Assembly (NCBI RefSeq): GCF_009759665.1
Contig: NZ_WQNE01000011.1
Coordinates: 1-64,000, forward strand
Length of the DNA stretch: 64,000 nucleotides
DNA from: Bradyrhizobium cajani
Lineage (GTDB): Bacteria; Pseudomonadota; Alphaproteobacteria; Rhizobiales; Xanthobacteraceae
Direction of reading: 5' to 3'
Below are positions 37,979 to 48,101 of this stretch, in pieces. Below the pieces are notes generated by a model. It was not told where the DNA came from and made no database searches. It worked only from the letters and a program-made list of their open reading frames with translations. Position numbers and translations under genes: made by a program. How positions within the stretch are numbered: the stretch's first letter is position 1; each line of letters begins with the position of its first letter.

Positions 37979-38731
37979 ATGCCCGCAACTCCGCTCCGCC
38001 TTGGCGTCAATGTCGACCATGTCGCGACCCTGCGTAACGCGCGCGGCGGCCGCAATCCGGATCCGGTGCGCGCCGCGCTGATGGCGATCGAGGCGGGCGC
38101 CGACGGCATCACCGCTCACTTGCGCGAGGACCGCCGGCACATCCGCGACGAGGACATGGCGCGGCTGAAGGCGGAGATCTCCAGGCCGCTCAATTTCGAG
38201 ATGGCGGCGACCGACGACATGATGCGGATCTCGCTCGCCACCAGGCCGCACGCGGTGTGCCTGGTGCCGGAGCGGCGCCAGGAAGTGACGACCGAAGGCG
38301 GTCTCGACGTTGTCGGCCAGCACAATGCGCTTGCGCCCTACATCGCGCGGCTGAACGATGCCGGCATCCGCGTCTCGCTGTTCATCGCCGCCGATCCCGC
38401 CCAGATCGAGATGGCGGCACAGCTGCGTGCCCCCGTGATCGAGATCCACACCGGCGCCTGGTGCGACGCCGTCGTCGACGGTCATGCTGACAAGGCTGAG
38501 GCCGAATGGCAGCGGATCGTGGCAGGGGCAAAGCTCGCGAAGGACGCGGGGCTGGAGGTTCATGCCGGACACGGGCTGGACTACGCGACGGCGGAGAAGA
38601 TCGCAGGCCTGCCGGAGATCATGGAGCTCAACATCGGCTACTACATGATCGGCGAGGCGCTGTTCGTGGGGCTGGCCGAGACCGTGCGCAGCATGCGCGC
38701 GGCGATGGACCGCGGCCGGAGCCGGGCATGA
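37979..38731 (+). CDS. pdxJ: Pyridoxine 5'-phosphate synthase
   Basis: A 250-residue TIM-barrel enzyme that joins 1-deoxyxylulose 5-phosphate and 3-amino-2-oxopropyl phosphate to make pyridoxine phosphate. [53 protein letters not shown] and [14 protein letters not shown] are all standard. The GTG at 37967 is an alternative start adding four residues. Its stop overlaps the acpS start (ATGA), the usual pairing of pdxJ and acpS in proteobacteria. Confidence 0.97.
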   Translation: MPATPLRLGVNVDHVATLRNARGGRNPDPVRAALMAIEAGADGITAHLREDRRHIRDEDMARLKAEISRPLNFEMAATDDMMRISLATRPHAVCLVPERRQEVTTEGGLDVVGQHNALAPYIARLNDAGIRVSLFIAADPAQIEMAAQLRAPVIEIHTGAWCDAVVDGHADKAEAEWQRIVAGAKLAKDAGLEVHAGHGLDYATAEKIAGLPEIMELNIGYYMIGEALFVGLAETVRSMRAAMDRGRSRA

Positions 38732-39147
38732 TCATCGGCATCGGCTCCGACCTGATCGACATCACCCGCGTCGGCAAGGTGATCGAGCGCCATGGCGAGC
38801 GCTTTCTCGACCGCATCTTTACCGCGGCCGAGCGGGCCAAGGCGGAGCGGCGCGCCAAGAGCGAGAGGATGGTGGTGGCGACCTACGCCAAGCGCTTTGC
38901 CGCCAAGGAGGCCTGCTCCAAGGCGCTCGGCACCGGCATAAGGCACGGCGTCTGGTGGCGTGACATGGGCGTGGTCAACCTGCCGGGGGGGCGGCCGACC
39001 ATGCACCTGACCGGTGGCGCCCTGGCCCGGCTTCAGGCCCTGACGCCGGAAGGGTTCGAGGCGCGGATTGATGTTTCGATCACCGACGACTGGCCGCTCG
39101 CGCAGGCCTTCGTCATCATTTCCGCCGTCCCGCTGGCGAAGCCCTGA
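38728..39147 (+). CDS. acpS: Holo-[acyl-carrier-protein] synthase
   Basis: A 139-residue phosphopantetheinyl transferase that activates ACP using coenzyme [16 protein letters not shown] supplies the magnesium-binding Asp and [18 protein letters not shown] the second site with its Glu. Normal length. Coupled to pdxJ by a 4-bp overlap and followed by about 250 bp with no gene, where AT-rich sequence probably holds the promoter for lepB-rnc-era. Confidence 0.96.
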   Translation: MIIGIGSDLIDITRVGKVIERHGERFLDRIFTAAERAKAERRAKSERMVVATYAKRFAAKEACSKALGTGIRHGVWWRDMGVVNLPGGRPTMHLTGGALARLQALTPEGFEARIDVSITDDWPLAQAFVIISAVPLAKP

Positions 39148-39396
39148 CGAGATCCGGTCGATTTTATAATTCACATTGAAATTCAATGGCTTATTCAGTT
39201 TTGATGCGATCCTTGATTGCGTGGCCTCCGACAACCGTCTAAAAGTCCGCCGACGCAAATCAGCTTGGGTGAATTCGGCTTTACGCCGGAATTGGCCCTC
39301 ACTATCAGAATCAGGACAATCTCCTTGGGCCGCGAACCGGTGGGCTGTTCGCGGGAGGAGGGCGCTCTGTGACCGCCGGCCGGAATTGAGAGAGCA

Positions 39397-40161
39397 ATGA
39401 GCGTGACTTCGGGAACGAAAACTGAGAGCGGCGTCGGCGAAACGATCCGGGTCGTGATCCACGCTCTCCTGATCGCGCTGGTGATCCGCACGTTCCTGTT
39501 CCAGCCCTTCAATATCCCGTCCGGCTCGATGAAGGCGACGCTGCTGGTCGGCGACTATCTGTTCGTCTCGAAATATTCCTACGGCTACAGCCACTACTCG
39601 ATCCCGTTCTCGCCGCCGCTGTTCTCGGGCCGGATCTGGGGCTCGGACCCGAACCGCGGCGACATCGTCGTGTTTCGCCTGCCCAAGGACGACTCCACCG
39701 ACTACATCAAGCGCGTGATCGGCCTTCCCGGCGACCGCATCCAGATGCGGGACGGGCTGCTCTACATCAACGACACGCCGGTCGAGCGGCAGCGCATGAG
39801 CGAATATGTCGGCGAGGATCCCTGCGGCTCCGAGGGCGGCGGCATCTCCCGGGTGAAGCGCTGGAAGGAGACGCTGCCGAACGGCGTGTCCTATGAGACG
39901 CTGGACTGCGCCGACAACGGCTACATGGACAACACCAACGTCTACAACGTGCCGCCCGGCCACTTCTTCATGATGGGCGACAACCGCGACAACTCCACCG
40001 ACAGCCGCTTCCTCGGCCAGGTCGGCTATGTGCCGAAGGAGAATCTAATCGGCCGCGCCCAGATGATCTTCTTCTCCATCGCCGAAGGCGAGCATGCCTG
40101 GATGTTCTGGCGCTGGCCGTGGGCGGTGCGCTGGAATCGTTTCTTTAAAATCGTCCGATGA
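39397..40161 (+). CDS. lepB: Signal peptidase I
   Basis: A 254-residue inner-membrane protease that removes Sec and Tat signal peptides. One N-terminal membrane helix (RVVIHALLIALVIRTFLF), then nucleophile Ser44 in NIPSGSMKATLL, general-base Lys105 in DYIKRVIGLPGDRI, and GHFFMMGDNRDNSTDSRFLG. The C terminus has a second hydrophobic/aromatic patch (AWMFWRWPWAVRW). Its stop overlaps the rnc start in ATGA; lepB-rnc-era is a classic operon. Confidence 0.97.
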   Translation: MSVTSGTKTESGVGETIRVVIHALLIALVIRTFLFQPFNIPSGSMKATLLVGDYLFVSKYSYGYSHYSIPFSPPLFSGRIWGSDPNRGDIVVFRLPKDDSTDYIKRVIGLPGDRIQMRDGLLYINDTPVERQRMSEYVGEDPCGSEGGGISRVKRWKETLPNGVSYETLDCADNGYMDNTNVYNVPPGHFFMMGDNRDNSTDSRFLGQVGYVPKENLIGRAQMIFFSIAEGEHAWMFWRWPWAVRWNRFFKIVR

Positions 40162-40994
40162 AAGACGAAGCCAAGGACATCCCGATCCAACCGACCGAGG
40201 CGCAAGCGGGCCCCGACGGCGAAGCTGCGACCAAGACAGTTGCGACCAAGACGCCTGCAAAGAAGAAGCGGGCGCGGAGCAGCAAGGCCAAGGGCTCGGA
40301 TGCCAATGCGGCGCTCGAGGCGCGCATCGGCCACAGCTTCACTGACCCGAACCTCCTGATGCAGGCGATCACCCATGTCTCGGCGCTGAAGTCCGGGCGC
40401 AAGCGCGGCGACAGCTATCAGCGGCTGGAGTTCCTCGGCGACCACGTGCTGGGCCTCGTCGTCTCCGACATGCTCTATCATGCCTTCCCGAATGCCGATG
40501 AGGGCGAGCTGTCCAAGCGCCTTGCCGAGCTCGTCCGCAAGGAGAGCTGCGCCGACGTCGCCAAATCGCTTGGTCTGCTCGAGGACATCAAGCTCGGCTC
40601 GGTCGGCCCCAGCGCCGATGCCCGCCTGCGCAAGAGCGTGTTAGGGGACATCTGCGAGGCCGTGATCGGCGCCATCTTCCTCGACGGCGGCCACGCGGCG
40701 GCGGCCGAGTTCGTCAAGCGCAACTGGACCGAGCGCATGCACAAGCCGCGGCGTCCGCTGCGCGATCCCAAGACCGTGCTCCAGGAATGGGCGCAGGGGA
40801 AGGGACTGCCGACGCCGGTCTATCGCGAGGTCGAGCGCACCGGCCCGCATCACGATCCCCAGTTCCGTGTCGCGGTGGACCTGCCTGGGCTCGCCCCGGC
40901 CGAAGGCATCGGCGGCAGTAAGCGCGCGGCCGAGAAGGTGGCGGCCTCAGTCATGATCGAACGCGAAGGCGTTGGCGGCGGCAATGACGGCTGA
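40158..40994 (+). CDS. rnc: Ribonuclease III
   Basis: A 278-residue double-strand-specific endoribonuclease for rRNA and mRNA processing. Signature RLEFLGDHVLGL (Glu91, Asp95), GDICEAVIGAIFLDGG with the second acidic pair, and a C-terminal dsRNA-binding domain (KTVLQEWAQGKGLPTPVYRE). The first 48 residues form an extra Lys/Ala-rich tail (KTPAKKKRARSSKAKG), absent from E. coli Rnc and possibly adding RNA affinity. It overlaps era at the 3' end by about 11 bp. Confidence 0.96.
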   Translation: MKDEAKDIPIQPTEAQAGPDGEAATKTVATKTPAKKKRARSSKAKGSDANAALEARIGHSFTDPNLLMQAITHVSALKSGRKRGDSYQRLEFLGDHVLGLVVSDMLYHAFPNADEGELSKRLAELVRKESCADVAKSLGLLEDIKLGSVGPSADARLRKSVLGDICEAVIGAIFLDGGHAAAAEFVKRNWTERMHKPRRPLRDPKTVLQEWAQGKGLPTPVYREVERTGPHHDPQFRVAVDLPGLAPAEGIGGSKRAAEKVAASVMIEREGVGGGNDG

Positions 40995-41910
40995 AACAAG
41001 CGGCGAGGCGCCTGCCGCAACGCGCTGCGGCTTCGTTGCGCTGATCGGCGCGCCGAACGTCGGCAAGTCCACACTGGTCAACGCGCTGGTCGGCGCCAAG
41101 GTCACGATCGTCTCGCGCAAGGTGCAGACCACGCGCGCGCTGATCCGCGGCATCGTGATCCAGAACAACGCGCAAGTGATCCTGGTCGACACGCCCGGCA
41201 TCTTCCTGCCCAAGCGCCGGCTCGACCGCGCCATGGTCTCGACCGCCTGGAGCGGGGCGCATGATGCCGATCTCGTCTGCGTGTTGCTCGACGCCAAGAC
41301 GGGGATCGACGAGGAGGCCGAGGCGATCCTCGCCAAGGCCGCCAGCGTCAATCACGACAAGATCTTGGTCATCAACAAGGTCGATCTGGTCCAGCGCGAG
41401 AAGCTGCTGGCGCTGGCGCAGGCCGCCAACGAGCGCATGACGTTCGCGAAGACCTTCATGATCGCGGCGATCTCGGGCGACGGCGTGGACGACATCCGCA
41501 CGACGCTGGCCGAGATGGTGCCGCCGGGGCCGTTCCTCTATCCCGAGGACCAGATGTCGGACGCGCCGATGCGGCAGCTCGCCGCCGAGATCACGCGCGA
41601 GAAGATCTATCAGAAGCTGCACCAGGAATTGCCCTACCAGTCCACGGTCGAGACCGACAAGTGGGAGGAGCGCAAGGACAAGTCGGTGCGGATCGAGCAG
41701 ACGATCTTTGTCGAGCGCGAAAGCCAGCGCAAGATCGTCCTCGGCAAGGGCGGCGCCACCATCAAGTCGATCGGCGCGGACTCGCGCAAGGAGCTGATGC
41801 AGATCCTGGATGTGCCGGTGCATCTGTTCCTGTTCGTCAAGGTGCGCGAGAACTGGGGTGACGATCCCGATCGCTATCGCGAGATGGGCCTGGACTTCCC
41901 CAAGGAATAA
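40984..41910 (+). CDS. era: GTPase Era
   Basis: A 308-residue GTPase that binds the 3' end of 16S rRNA during 30S assembly. P-loop GAPNVGKST at residues 22-30, switch region DTPGIFLPKRRLDRAMV, NKVD for guanine, and a C-terminal KH domain with GKGGATIKSIGADSRKELM. Full length. The ATG lies inside the end of rnc. The last gene of the lepB-rnc-era chain, closely followed by a small membrane protein gene. Confidence 0.97.
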   Translation: MTAETSGEAPAATRCGFVALIGAPNVGKSTLVNALVGAKVTIVSRKVQTTRALIRGIVIQNNAQVILVDTPGIFLPKRRLDRAMVSTAWSGAHDADLVCVLLDAKTGIDEEAEAILAKAASVNHDKILVINKVDLVQREKLLALAQAANERMTFAKTFMIAAISGDGVDDIRTTLAEMVPPGPFLYPEDQMSDAPMRQLAAEITREKIYQKLHQELPYQSTVETDKWEERKDKSVRIEQTIFVERESQRKIVLGKGGATIKSIGADSRKELMQILDVPVHLFLFVKVRENWGDDPDRYREMGLDFPKE

Positions 41911-41931
41911 CCAAGAAAAGATCGGTATCCG

Positions 41932-42312
41932 ATGAGCGTGCCCAGCAACGTCCGGCGCTTCGAAGCGCTGCTCTATGCATCGTTGATGCTGGATGCCCTG
42001 TCGGTCGCGGTGCAGGATCGCACGCCCAATGCCGAGATGACCGAGCAGATGATCATGACGGCGACGCTGCTCGCCGGCGGCATGATCCTGCTGCTGGTCT
42101 ATTTCGTCTGGCTCGCCGCGCGCTGGCGCAAGAACTGGCCGCGCTGGGTGCTGGCGGCGGCGCTGGTATTGTCGGTGATCTCGCTCGGCCAGATCATCGG
42201 CGAGAAGGGCATGGAGCTCGACAGCGCCATCGAGATCGTTTCCTGCGTGCTGACGACGATGGGGCTGTATTTCTCCTTCACCGGCGACGCCCAGGGCTGG
42301 TTCAACGCCTAA
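41932..42312 (+). CDS. Conserved small integral membrane protein, unknown function
   Basis: A 126-residue protein with four predicted helices (for example TATLLAGGMILLLVYFVWLA and WVLAAALVLSVISLGQII). It begins MSVPSNVRRFEALLYASLML and ends YFSFTGDAQGWF, a layout I associate with a family of uncharacterised alphaproteobacterial membrane proteins. It starts 21 bp after era, so is probably expressed with it. No function can be assigned. Confidence 0.8.
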   Translation: MSVPSNVRRFEALLYASLMLDALSVAVQDRTPNAEMTEQMIMTATLLAGGMILLLVYFVWLAARWRKNWPRWVLAAALVLSVISLGQIIGEKGMELDSAIEIVSCVLTTMGLYFSFTGDAQGWFNA

Positions 42313-42436
42313 CGTCATTCCGGGGCGCCTCGCAGAGGCGAACTCTGGTGCGCAATTGCGCACCCGAGAATCTCGAGATTCCCAGGTGCGCAAGGGCGCA
42401 CCATAGTTCGATGCTTCGCATCGCCCCGGAATGACG
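42313..42436. repeat. Palindromic repeat, CCGGAATGAC type, copy 2
   Basis: Left end CGTCATTCCGGGGCG and right end CGCCCCGGAATGACG pair perfectly; GGTGCGCAATTGCGCACC and CTCGAGATTCCCAGGTGCGC fold inside. Begins at the last base of the preceding stop codon region. Same family as the element at 80-161. Confidence 0.88.
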
Positions 42437-42438
42437 GT

Positions 42439-42647
42439 AGGGCTATCGCATATGGCATTTTGCGTGATTTGAGCGCGCGCCTCGTCCTTCGAGACGACCG
42501 CTTCGCGGTCTCCTCAGGATGAGGCTAAGCGGCATCGGCGCTCGTCGAAACTGCTGCCACGCACTCGGTCCTCATCCTGAGGGCCCGCCAACGGCGGGCG
42601 TCTCGAAGGATGGCCACAAAGAAATTGGCAGCATATGCGATAGCCCT
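42439..42647. repeat. Nested inverted repeat enclosing a second palindromic element
   Basis: AGGGCTATCGCATATG (42439-42454) and its exact complement (42632-42647) bracket another palindrome, 42484-42612, whose ends are CGTCCTTCGAGACG and CGTCTCGAAGGATGG with CTCAGGATGAGG and CCTCATCCTGAGG inside. The nesting looks like one repeat inserted within another. Together with the adjoining element, most of the 390 bp before recO is repeat DNA. Confidence 0.85.
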
Positions 42648-42703
42648 GGGAATGACGGGGAGAGGCACTGCGCTACTCACTGGAATCCTGTAAGCTTCAC
42701 CCC

Positions 42704-43456
42704 ATGGAATGGACCGACGAAGGCATCGTGCTGGGCGTGCGGCGGCATGGCGAGAGCAGCGCCATCGTCGAGCTCTTGACCCGCGCGCACGGCCGGCATC
42801 TCGGTCTGGTCCGTGGCGGCGCCAGCTCGCGGATGCGGCCGCTTTTGCAGCCGGGGAACAGCGTCAGCGCGGTGTGGCGGGCGCGGCTCGACGAGCATCT
42901 CGGCACCTATGCCATCGAAGGCTTGAGGCTGCGCGCGGCGACGCTGCTGGGATCGTCCCACGGCGTCTACGGCGTCACCCATCTGGCCTCGATTGCGCGG
43001 CTGCTGCCTGAGCGCGATCCGCATGAGGAGATCTTTGCGCTGCTCGAACATTCGCTCGACGACTTCGACGACATCGGCAGCGCCGCCGTGCACCTGATCC
43101 ACTTCGAGCTGGCGATGCTCGCCGAGCTCGGCTTTGGGCTGGCGCTGGAAAATTGCGCGGTGACCGGCGAGACCACGGACCTGGTCTACGTCTCGCCGAA
43201 ATCCGGCGGCGCGGTGTCGCGCGGCGCGGGCGAGCCGTGGCGCGACCGGCTGTTGCGGCTGCCCCCGTTCCTGCGTCATGGCGAAGCCGCGAGCGAGCTG
43301 ACCGAGCAGGATCTCCAGGATGGCTTTCGTCTGACCGGCCTGTTCCTGCTGCGCCACGTGCTGGAGCCGCGCGGACAGGGCCATTCCGACGCGCGCGCCG
43401 GCTTCATCAACGCCTTGATCCGGCAGCAGGCCAAAGCGGCGCTCCCAGCGCCATGA
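42704..43456 (+). CDS. recO: DNA repair protein RecO
   Basis: A 250-residue protein that loads RecA on SSB-coated gaps with RecR and anneals strands. N-terminal OB fold begins [20 protein letters not shown] and [23 protein letters not shown]. The alphaproteobacterial branch lacks the zinc-finger Cys cluster except for a [20 protein letters not shown] remnant, as here. C terminus is helical. It follows a repeat-filled gap, so it probably has its own promoter just downstream of the repeats. Confidence 0.94.
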   Translation: MEWTDEGIVLGVRRHGESSAIVELLTRAHGRHLGLVRGGASSRMRPLLQPGNSVSAVWRARLDEHLGTYAIEGLRLRAATLLGSSHGVYGVTHLASIARLLPERDPHEEIFALLEHSLDDFDDIGSAAVHLIHFELAMLAELGFGLALENCAVTGETTDLVYVSPKSGGAVSRGAGEPWRDRLLRLPPFLRHGEAASELTEQDLQDGFRLTGLFLLRHVLEPRGQGHSDARAGFINALIRQQAKAALPAP

Positions 43457-43556
43457 GCCGATCGCGCCTCTGCCTTGCCCTTCAACATGGAGTTCCCCCG
43501 GAACGAAATCGGGCCAGTCGAGTTCGCTCTCAGGTTCCACAATGGGGACAGCCTAA

Positions 43557-43844
43557 ATGTTGATCAGGGGATTTGCGCTGTCGGCGGCGCTGCTTGCGTT
43601 TGCGCCGGACGCGATGGCTGGCGACCCGCAACCGGGCGTGTTTCGGCGCGCCTCCTGCACGGTCGTCCGGTACTATGTGGCGAAATATTCCGCTGTCGCC
43701 GCAGAGGCATGGGCGAGGTCCCATGGTGCGACCGAGGCCGAAATCGAGGCCGCGCGCCGCTGTGTGACCAACGTGCCGGCGCCTGCCCAAACGCCCGGTC
43801 AGGCCAAAAACCAGCCTGTCACCGCCGGCTGGGCTGGGCAGTAG
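43557..43844 (+). CDS. Small exported protein, unknown function
   Basis: A 95-residue protein with signal peptide (MLIRGFALSAALLAFAPDAMA, cleaved before GDPQPG). The mature part has two Cys (ASCTVV, ARRCVT) that could form a disulfide and the helix YYVAKYSAVAAEAWARSHGA, followed by a Pro/Gln tail. I recognise it only as a conserved rhizobial hypothetical. Located between recO and parC on the same strand. Confidence 0.72.
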   Translation: MLIRGFALSAALLAFAPDAMAGDPQPGVFRRASCTVVRYYVAKYSAVAAEAWARSHGATEAEIEAARRCVTNVPAPAQTPGQAKNQPVTAGWAGQ

Positions 43845-43905
43845 GCCGCCCACAGGGAACCAATCGATCCTTGCCCGATTCGCTTCCACGGTTTAACCGG
43901 GCGGC

Positions 43906-46164
43906 ATGGGAAAACGAATCGTTCCGCCGGAAGAACCGGCCGAAATTCACGAGGTGCCGCTGCGTGAAGCGCTGGAAGAGCGCTATCTCGCCTATGCGCT
44001 CTCCACCATCATGCACCGTGCGTTGCCGGACGCTCGCGACGGCCTGAAGCCGGTGCACCGGCGCATCCTCTACGGCATGCGCCTGCTCAGGCTCGATCCG
44101 GGCACGGCCTTCAAGAAGTCCGCAAAGATCGTCGGCGACGTGATGGGCTCGTTCCATCCGCACGGCGACCAGGCGATCTACGACGCCATGGTCCGCCTCG
44201 CGCAGGACTTCTCCTCGCGCTACCCGCTGGTCGACGGCCAGGGCAATTTCGGCAATATCGACGGCGATAACCCGGCCGCCTACCGCTACACCGAAGCGCG
44301 CATGACCGACGTCGCGCGGCTTCTGCTTGAGGGTATCGACGAGGATGGCGTCGAGTTCCGCGCCAATTACGACGGCCAGTCGAAGGAACCGGTCGTGCTG
44401 CCCGGCGGCTTCCCGAACCTGCTCGCCAACGGCGCGCAGGGCATCGCGGTCGGCATGGCGACCTCGATTCCGCCGCACAATGCCGCCGAGCTCTGCGATG
44501 CCGCGCTGCATCTGATCGAGAAGCCCGACGCGAAGTCGAAGGCGCTCTTGAAGTGGGTCAAGGGCCCGGATTTCCCGACCGGCGGCATCATCGTCGATTC
44601 CAAGCAGGCCATTGCTGAAGCCTACACCACCGGCCGCGGCTCGTTCCGCGTCCGCGCCAGGTGGTCGCACGAAGAGGGCGCACGTGGCACCTGGGTCGTT
44701 GTCGTCACCGAGATTCCCTTTCTGGTGCAGAAGTCGCGCCTGATCGAGAAGGTCGCCGAGCTGCTGGACCAGAAGAAGCTGCCGCTGGTCGGCGACATCA
44801 GGGACGAGTCGGCCGAGGACGTCCGCATCGTCATCGAGCCGAAATCGAAGAACGTCGATCCGGCGCTGATGATGGAATCGCTGTTCCGGCTCACTGAGCT
44901 CGAAAACAAGATTCCGCTGAATCTGAACGTCCTGATCAAGGGCCGCATCCCCAAGGTGGTGGGGCTCGCGGAGTGCCTGCGCGAATGGCTCGACCATCTG
45001 CGCGACGTCCTGATCCGCCGCAGCAATTATCGCAAGGCGCAGATCGAGCACCGGCTGGAAGTCCTCGGCGGCTTCCTGATCGCCTATCTGAACATCGACA
45101 AGGTGATCAAGATCATCCGCACCGAGGATGAGCCGAAGCCGGCGTTGATGAAGGCGTTCAAGCTCACCGAGGTACAGGCAGAAGCCATCCTCAACATGCG
45201 GCTACGCTCGTTGCGCAAGCTTGAGGAAATGGAGATCCGCACCGAGGACAAGAATCTCCGCGCCGAGCTCAAGGGCATCAATGCGGTGCTCGCTTCCGAA
45301 GCCGAGCAATGGAAGAAGGTCGGCGAGCAGGTCGGCAAGGTCCGCGACATGTTCGGACCGAAGACGCCGCTCGGCAAGCGCCGCACCACCTTTGCGGATG
45401 CGCCCGAGCATGATCTCGCCGCGATGGAGGAAGCCCTCGTCGAGCGCGAGCCGGTCACGGTCGTCGTCTCCGACAAGGGCTGGATCCGCACCATGAAGGG
45501 CCATGTCGAGGATCTCTCGGGCCTTGCCTTCAAGCAGGACGACAAGCTCGGCTTCGCGTTCTTCGCCGAGACCACCTCGAAGCTGTTGCTGTTCGCCACC
45601 AACGGCAAGTTCTATTCGCTCGATGTCGCCAAGCTTCCCGGCGGGCGCGGGCACGGCGAGCCGATCCGCCTGTTCATCGACCTCGAGCAGGAGGCTGCGC
45701 CCGTCGCGCTGTTCGTCAACAAGGGCGGACGCAAATTCCTGGTCGCAAGCCACGAGGGCCAGGGCTTCGTCGTCAACGAGGACGACTGCGTCGGCACCAC
45801 CAAGAAGGGCAAGCAGGTCCTCAACGTCGACATGCCGAACGAGGCGCGCGCGATCACCGAGGTGCTCGGCGACACCGTCGCCGTCATCGGCAACAACCGC
45901 AAGATGCTGGTGTTCCCGCTCGATCAGGTGCCGGAGATGGCCCGTGGCCGCGGCGTGCGCCTCCAGAAGTACAAGGACGGCGGCCTCTCCGACGTCGCGG
46001 TGTTCGACGCCAAGGCGGGCCTGACCTGGAAGGACTCCGCCGGCCGTGAATTCTCGGCGACCATGAAGGAGCTCGCCGAATGGCAGGGCACCCGCGCCGA
46101 CGCCGGCCGCCTGCCGCCGAAGGGTTTCCCGAAGTCGAACAAGTTCGGCAGGGTGATCGGGTAG
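43906..46164 (+). CDS. parC: DNA topoisomerase IV subunit A
   Basis: A 752-residue type IIA topoisomerase subunit that decatenates chromosomes with ParE. Catalytic Tyr128 in [25 protein letters not shown] and [15 protein letters not shown] form the quinolone-binding helix; the C-terminal beta-pinwheel repeats contain [11 protein letters not shown] and [10 protein letters not shown]. The position equal to E. coli ParC Ser80 is Gln89, so the water-metal bridge used by quinolones is likely absent, a known alphaproteobacterial feature. The ATG gives [14 protein letters not shown]. The downstream gap is filled with repeats. Confidence 0.96.
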   Translation: MGKRIVPPEEPAEIHEVPLREALEERYLAYALSTIMHRALPDARDGLKPVHRRILYGMRLLRLDPGTAFKKSAKIVGDVMGSFHPHGDQAIYDAMVRLAQDFSSRYPLVDGQGNFGNIDGDNPAAYRYTEARMTDVARLLLEGIDEDGVEFRANYDGQSKEPVVLPGGFPNLLANGAQGIAVGMATSIPPHNAAELCDAALHLIEKPDAKSKALLKWVKGPDFPTGGIIVDSKQAIAEAYTTGRGSFRVRARWSHEEGARGTWVVVVTEIPFLVQKSRLIEKVAELLDQKKLPLVGDIRDESAEDVRIVIEPKSKNVDPALMMESLFRLTELENKIPLNLNVLIKGRIPKVVGLAECLREWLDHLRDVLIRRSNYRKAQIEHRLEVLGGFLIAYLNIDKVIKIIRTEDEPKPALMKAFKLTEVQAEAILNMRLRSLRKLEEMEIRTEDKNLRAELKGINAVLASEAEQWKKVGEQVGKVRDMFGPKTPLGKRRTTFADAPEHDLAAMEEALVEREPVTVVVSDKGWIRTMKGHVEDLSGLAFKQDDKLGFAFFAETTSKLLLFATNGKFYSLDVAKLPGGRGHGEPIRLFIDLEQEAAPVALFVNKGGRKFLVASHEGQGFVVNEDDCVGTTKKGKQVLNVDMPNEARAITEVLGDTVAVIGNNRKMLVFPLDQVPEMARGRGVRLQKYKDGGLSDVAVFDAKAGLTWKDSAGREFSATMKELAEWQGTRADAGRLPPKGFPKSNKFGRVIG

Positions 46165-46185
46165 GGCCGCTCTCGCCCCAGCACC

Positions 46186-46311
46186 GCTGTCATGCCCCGC
46201 CTTGTGCGCAATTGCGCACTGGGCCGGGGCATCCAGTACGCCGCGGCTCCTCGGTTCGATCTCCGGCGTCACGGAGTACTGGATCGCCCGGTCAAGCCGG
46301 GCGATGACAGC
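46186..46311. repeat. Palindromic repeat, GCTGTCAT/ATGACAGC type
   Basis: Left end GCTGTCATGCCCCGCC and right end GGGCGATGACAGC, with GTGCGCAATTGCGCAC and ATCCAGTACGCCG / CGGAGTACTGGAT as inner arms. Fits the group of elements that follow parC; a remnant occurs near 16984-17031. Confidence 0.8.
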
Positions 46312-46337
46312 GAGGGATGCGTCGCCGTCTCCCCACG

Positions 46338-46417
46338 GTCATTGCGAGCGCAGCGAAGCAATCCAGAATCTTTTCCGCAGCGGCAGTCTGGATTGCTTCG
46401 CTGCGCTCGCAATGACG
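46338..46417. repeat. Palindromic repeat, CGTCATTGCGAG family, copy 2
   Basis: Two arms of 30 bp are exact complements (46338-46367 and 46387-46416), beginning GTCATTGCGAGCGCAGCG, around a 19-base loop. Directly follows another repeat element. A hairpin of this strength would be expected to act as a terminator for parC transcripts. Confidence 0.95.
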
Positions 46418-46500
46418 AGCGGCGAAAGCGCTACTGTGCAAATGACATCCCGCTGATATCATCCGGCCATCCCGGTTCTCGAACGTTGAGAAGTAGCGCG

Positions 46501-48045
46501 ATGTACGATGTCATTGTTGTCGGCGGCGGCTCCGCCGGCGCTGCTGTTGCGGCACGGCTCTCCGAAGATCCAGCACGGCGTGTTCTGCTGCTCGAAGCGG
46601 GTCTCGATTGGCGCGCCGATGAGGCGCCCTGGGAGGTGATGACACCGAACCCGATCCCGATCATCCACAAGCGCGAGTATCAGGAGAAGTGGCAGTGGCC
46701 GGACCTGCTGACGCGCCGGGTGGCGGGACAGGAGCCGCGCTTCTACTGGCGCGGCAAGGGGCTCGGCGGCTCATCGATGATGAACGGCCAGATCGCCATC
46801 CGCGGCGTGGCGGACGCGTTCGACGAATGGGCCGCCAATGGCTGCACCGGCTGGTCGGCCAAAGAGGTGATGCCGCTGTTCTCGGTGATCGAGGACGACT
46901 TGGAATTCGGCGACGCCGACGGCCACGGACGCGGCGGACCGCTGCCGGTCTATCGCGCGCCGCCGGAGAAATGGGGGCCGATCGATCGCGGCCTGCGCGA
47001 TGCGGCGCTGGCGAGCGGCTATCCCTGGTGCGCCGACCTCAACGGCCCCGATGGCGAGGGCGTCGCCTGCTATCCCATCAACAGCCGCAACGGTCGCCGC
47101 ATCACCACCAACGAGGGTTATCTGGAGCCCGCGCGCGGGCGCGCCAATCTGGAGATCCGCGGCAAGGCGCTGGTCGATCGCGTGCTGATCAGCGACGGCC
47201 GGGCGACCGGCCTCCGCGTTCACATCGAGGGCCAGGGCACCCACGAGATCAGCGCACGCCAGATCGTGCTGTGCGCGGGCGCGATCCACAGTCCGGCGAT
47301 CCTGCTGCGCTCTGGCATTGGGCCTGCCGGTGAGCTGAAGGCGATGGGGATTGCGGTCGAGCGTGACCTGCCGGTCGGCCGGCACTTCTTCGACCACCCG
47401 CTGTTTCGCGCCACGATCCAACTCCGCGAAGATCTGCGGCCCATCGATCCCGATACCCGTCACACCAATTGCTGCGTGACCTATTCCTCGGGCCTCGGCG
47501 ATGGCGGCAAGCGCGACATGATCCTGATCGCCTTCAACCACCGCGGCATCGGCATGCCCGGGGCGATCGGCGCCGGACTGTTCAACGCCTATTCGCGCGG
47601 CACGCTGAAGCTGGCCTCGACCGATCCCGCGATCGATCCTGTCGTCGAGGAGAACATGCTGGCTGATCCCCGCGACATGCTGCGCATGATGGATGCGGTG
47701 AAGCGGCTCGCAGTGATCACCTCGCAGCCGGCGCTGGCCGGCATCGCCGACTGGATCAGGCTCACCGACACCGATCTGACGCTGCCGCAGGCTGCGGCCT
47801 TGCCCGATCACGAGCTCGACGCGTTGCTGCGGCGAGAGACCGGCGACATCCAGCATGCCGCCGGCAGCTGCCGCATGAGTGGCGTCGGCGACGCCGATGG
47901 CGTGGTCAATCCCGACGGCACGGTGAAGGGCATCGCGGGCCTGCGCGTCGCCGACGCCTCGATCATGCCGTCGGACTGCCGCGCCAACACCCACTTCACG
48001 ACGGTGGTGATCGGCGAGGCGATCGCGCGGATGATAATGCGATAG
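46501..48045 (+). CDS. GMC-family flavin oxidoreductase
   Basis: A 514-residue FAD enzyme of the glucose-methanol-choline group. FAD-binding VVGGGSAGAAVAARLSED at residues 6-23, GMC signature 1 as WRGKGLGGSSMMNGQIAIRG, signature 2 as GAIHSPAILLRSGIGPA, and a C-terminal HAAGSCRMSG and NTHFTTVVIGE with the active-site His/Asn region. It oxidises an alcohol, probably of choline-dehydrogenase-like type, but substrate is not predictable. A longer in-frame ORF begins at 46192 within the repeats and is rejected. GAGAAG precedes the ATG. Stands alone. Confidence 0.92.
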   Translation: MYDVIVVGGGSAGAAVAARLSEDPARRVLLLEAGLDWRADEAPWEVMTPNPIPIIHKREYQEKWQWPDLLTRRVAGQEPRFYWRGKGLGGSSMMNGQIAIRGVADAFDEWAANGCTGWSAKEVMPLFSVIEDDLEFGDADGHGRGGPLPVYRAPPEKWGPIDRGLRDAALASGYPWCADLNGPDGEGVACYPINSRNGRRITTNEGYLEPARGRANLEIRGKALVDRVLISDGRATGLRVHIEGQGTHEISARQIVLCAGAIHSPAILLRSGIGPAGELKAMGIAVERDLPVGRHFFDHPLFRATIQLREDLRPIDPDTRHTNCCVTYSSGLGDGGKRDMILIAFNHRGIGMPGAIGAGLFNAYSRGTLKLASTDPAIDPVVEENMLADPRDMLRMMDAVKRLAVITSQPALAGIADWIRLTDTDLTLPQAAALPDHELDALLRRETGDIQHAAGSCRMSGVGDADGVVNPDGTVKGIAGLRVADASIMPSDCRANTHFTTVVIGEAIARMIMR

Positions 48046-48101
48046 CTTTACGCGTCAAATTCCACGATGACGGTGATGGAGCGCGCTCGCCGTCTCCCCA
48101 C

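Noticed and set aside
45202..46272. Minus-strand frame (356 codons) across the end of parC
   Set aside because: Antisense to the conserved ParC C-terminal domain; composition rich in Ala, Arg, Leu and Glu with no motif.
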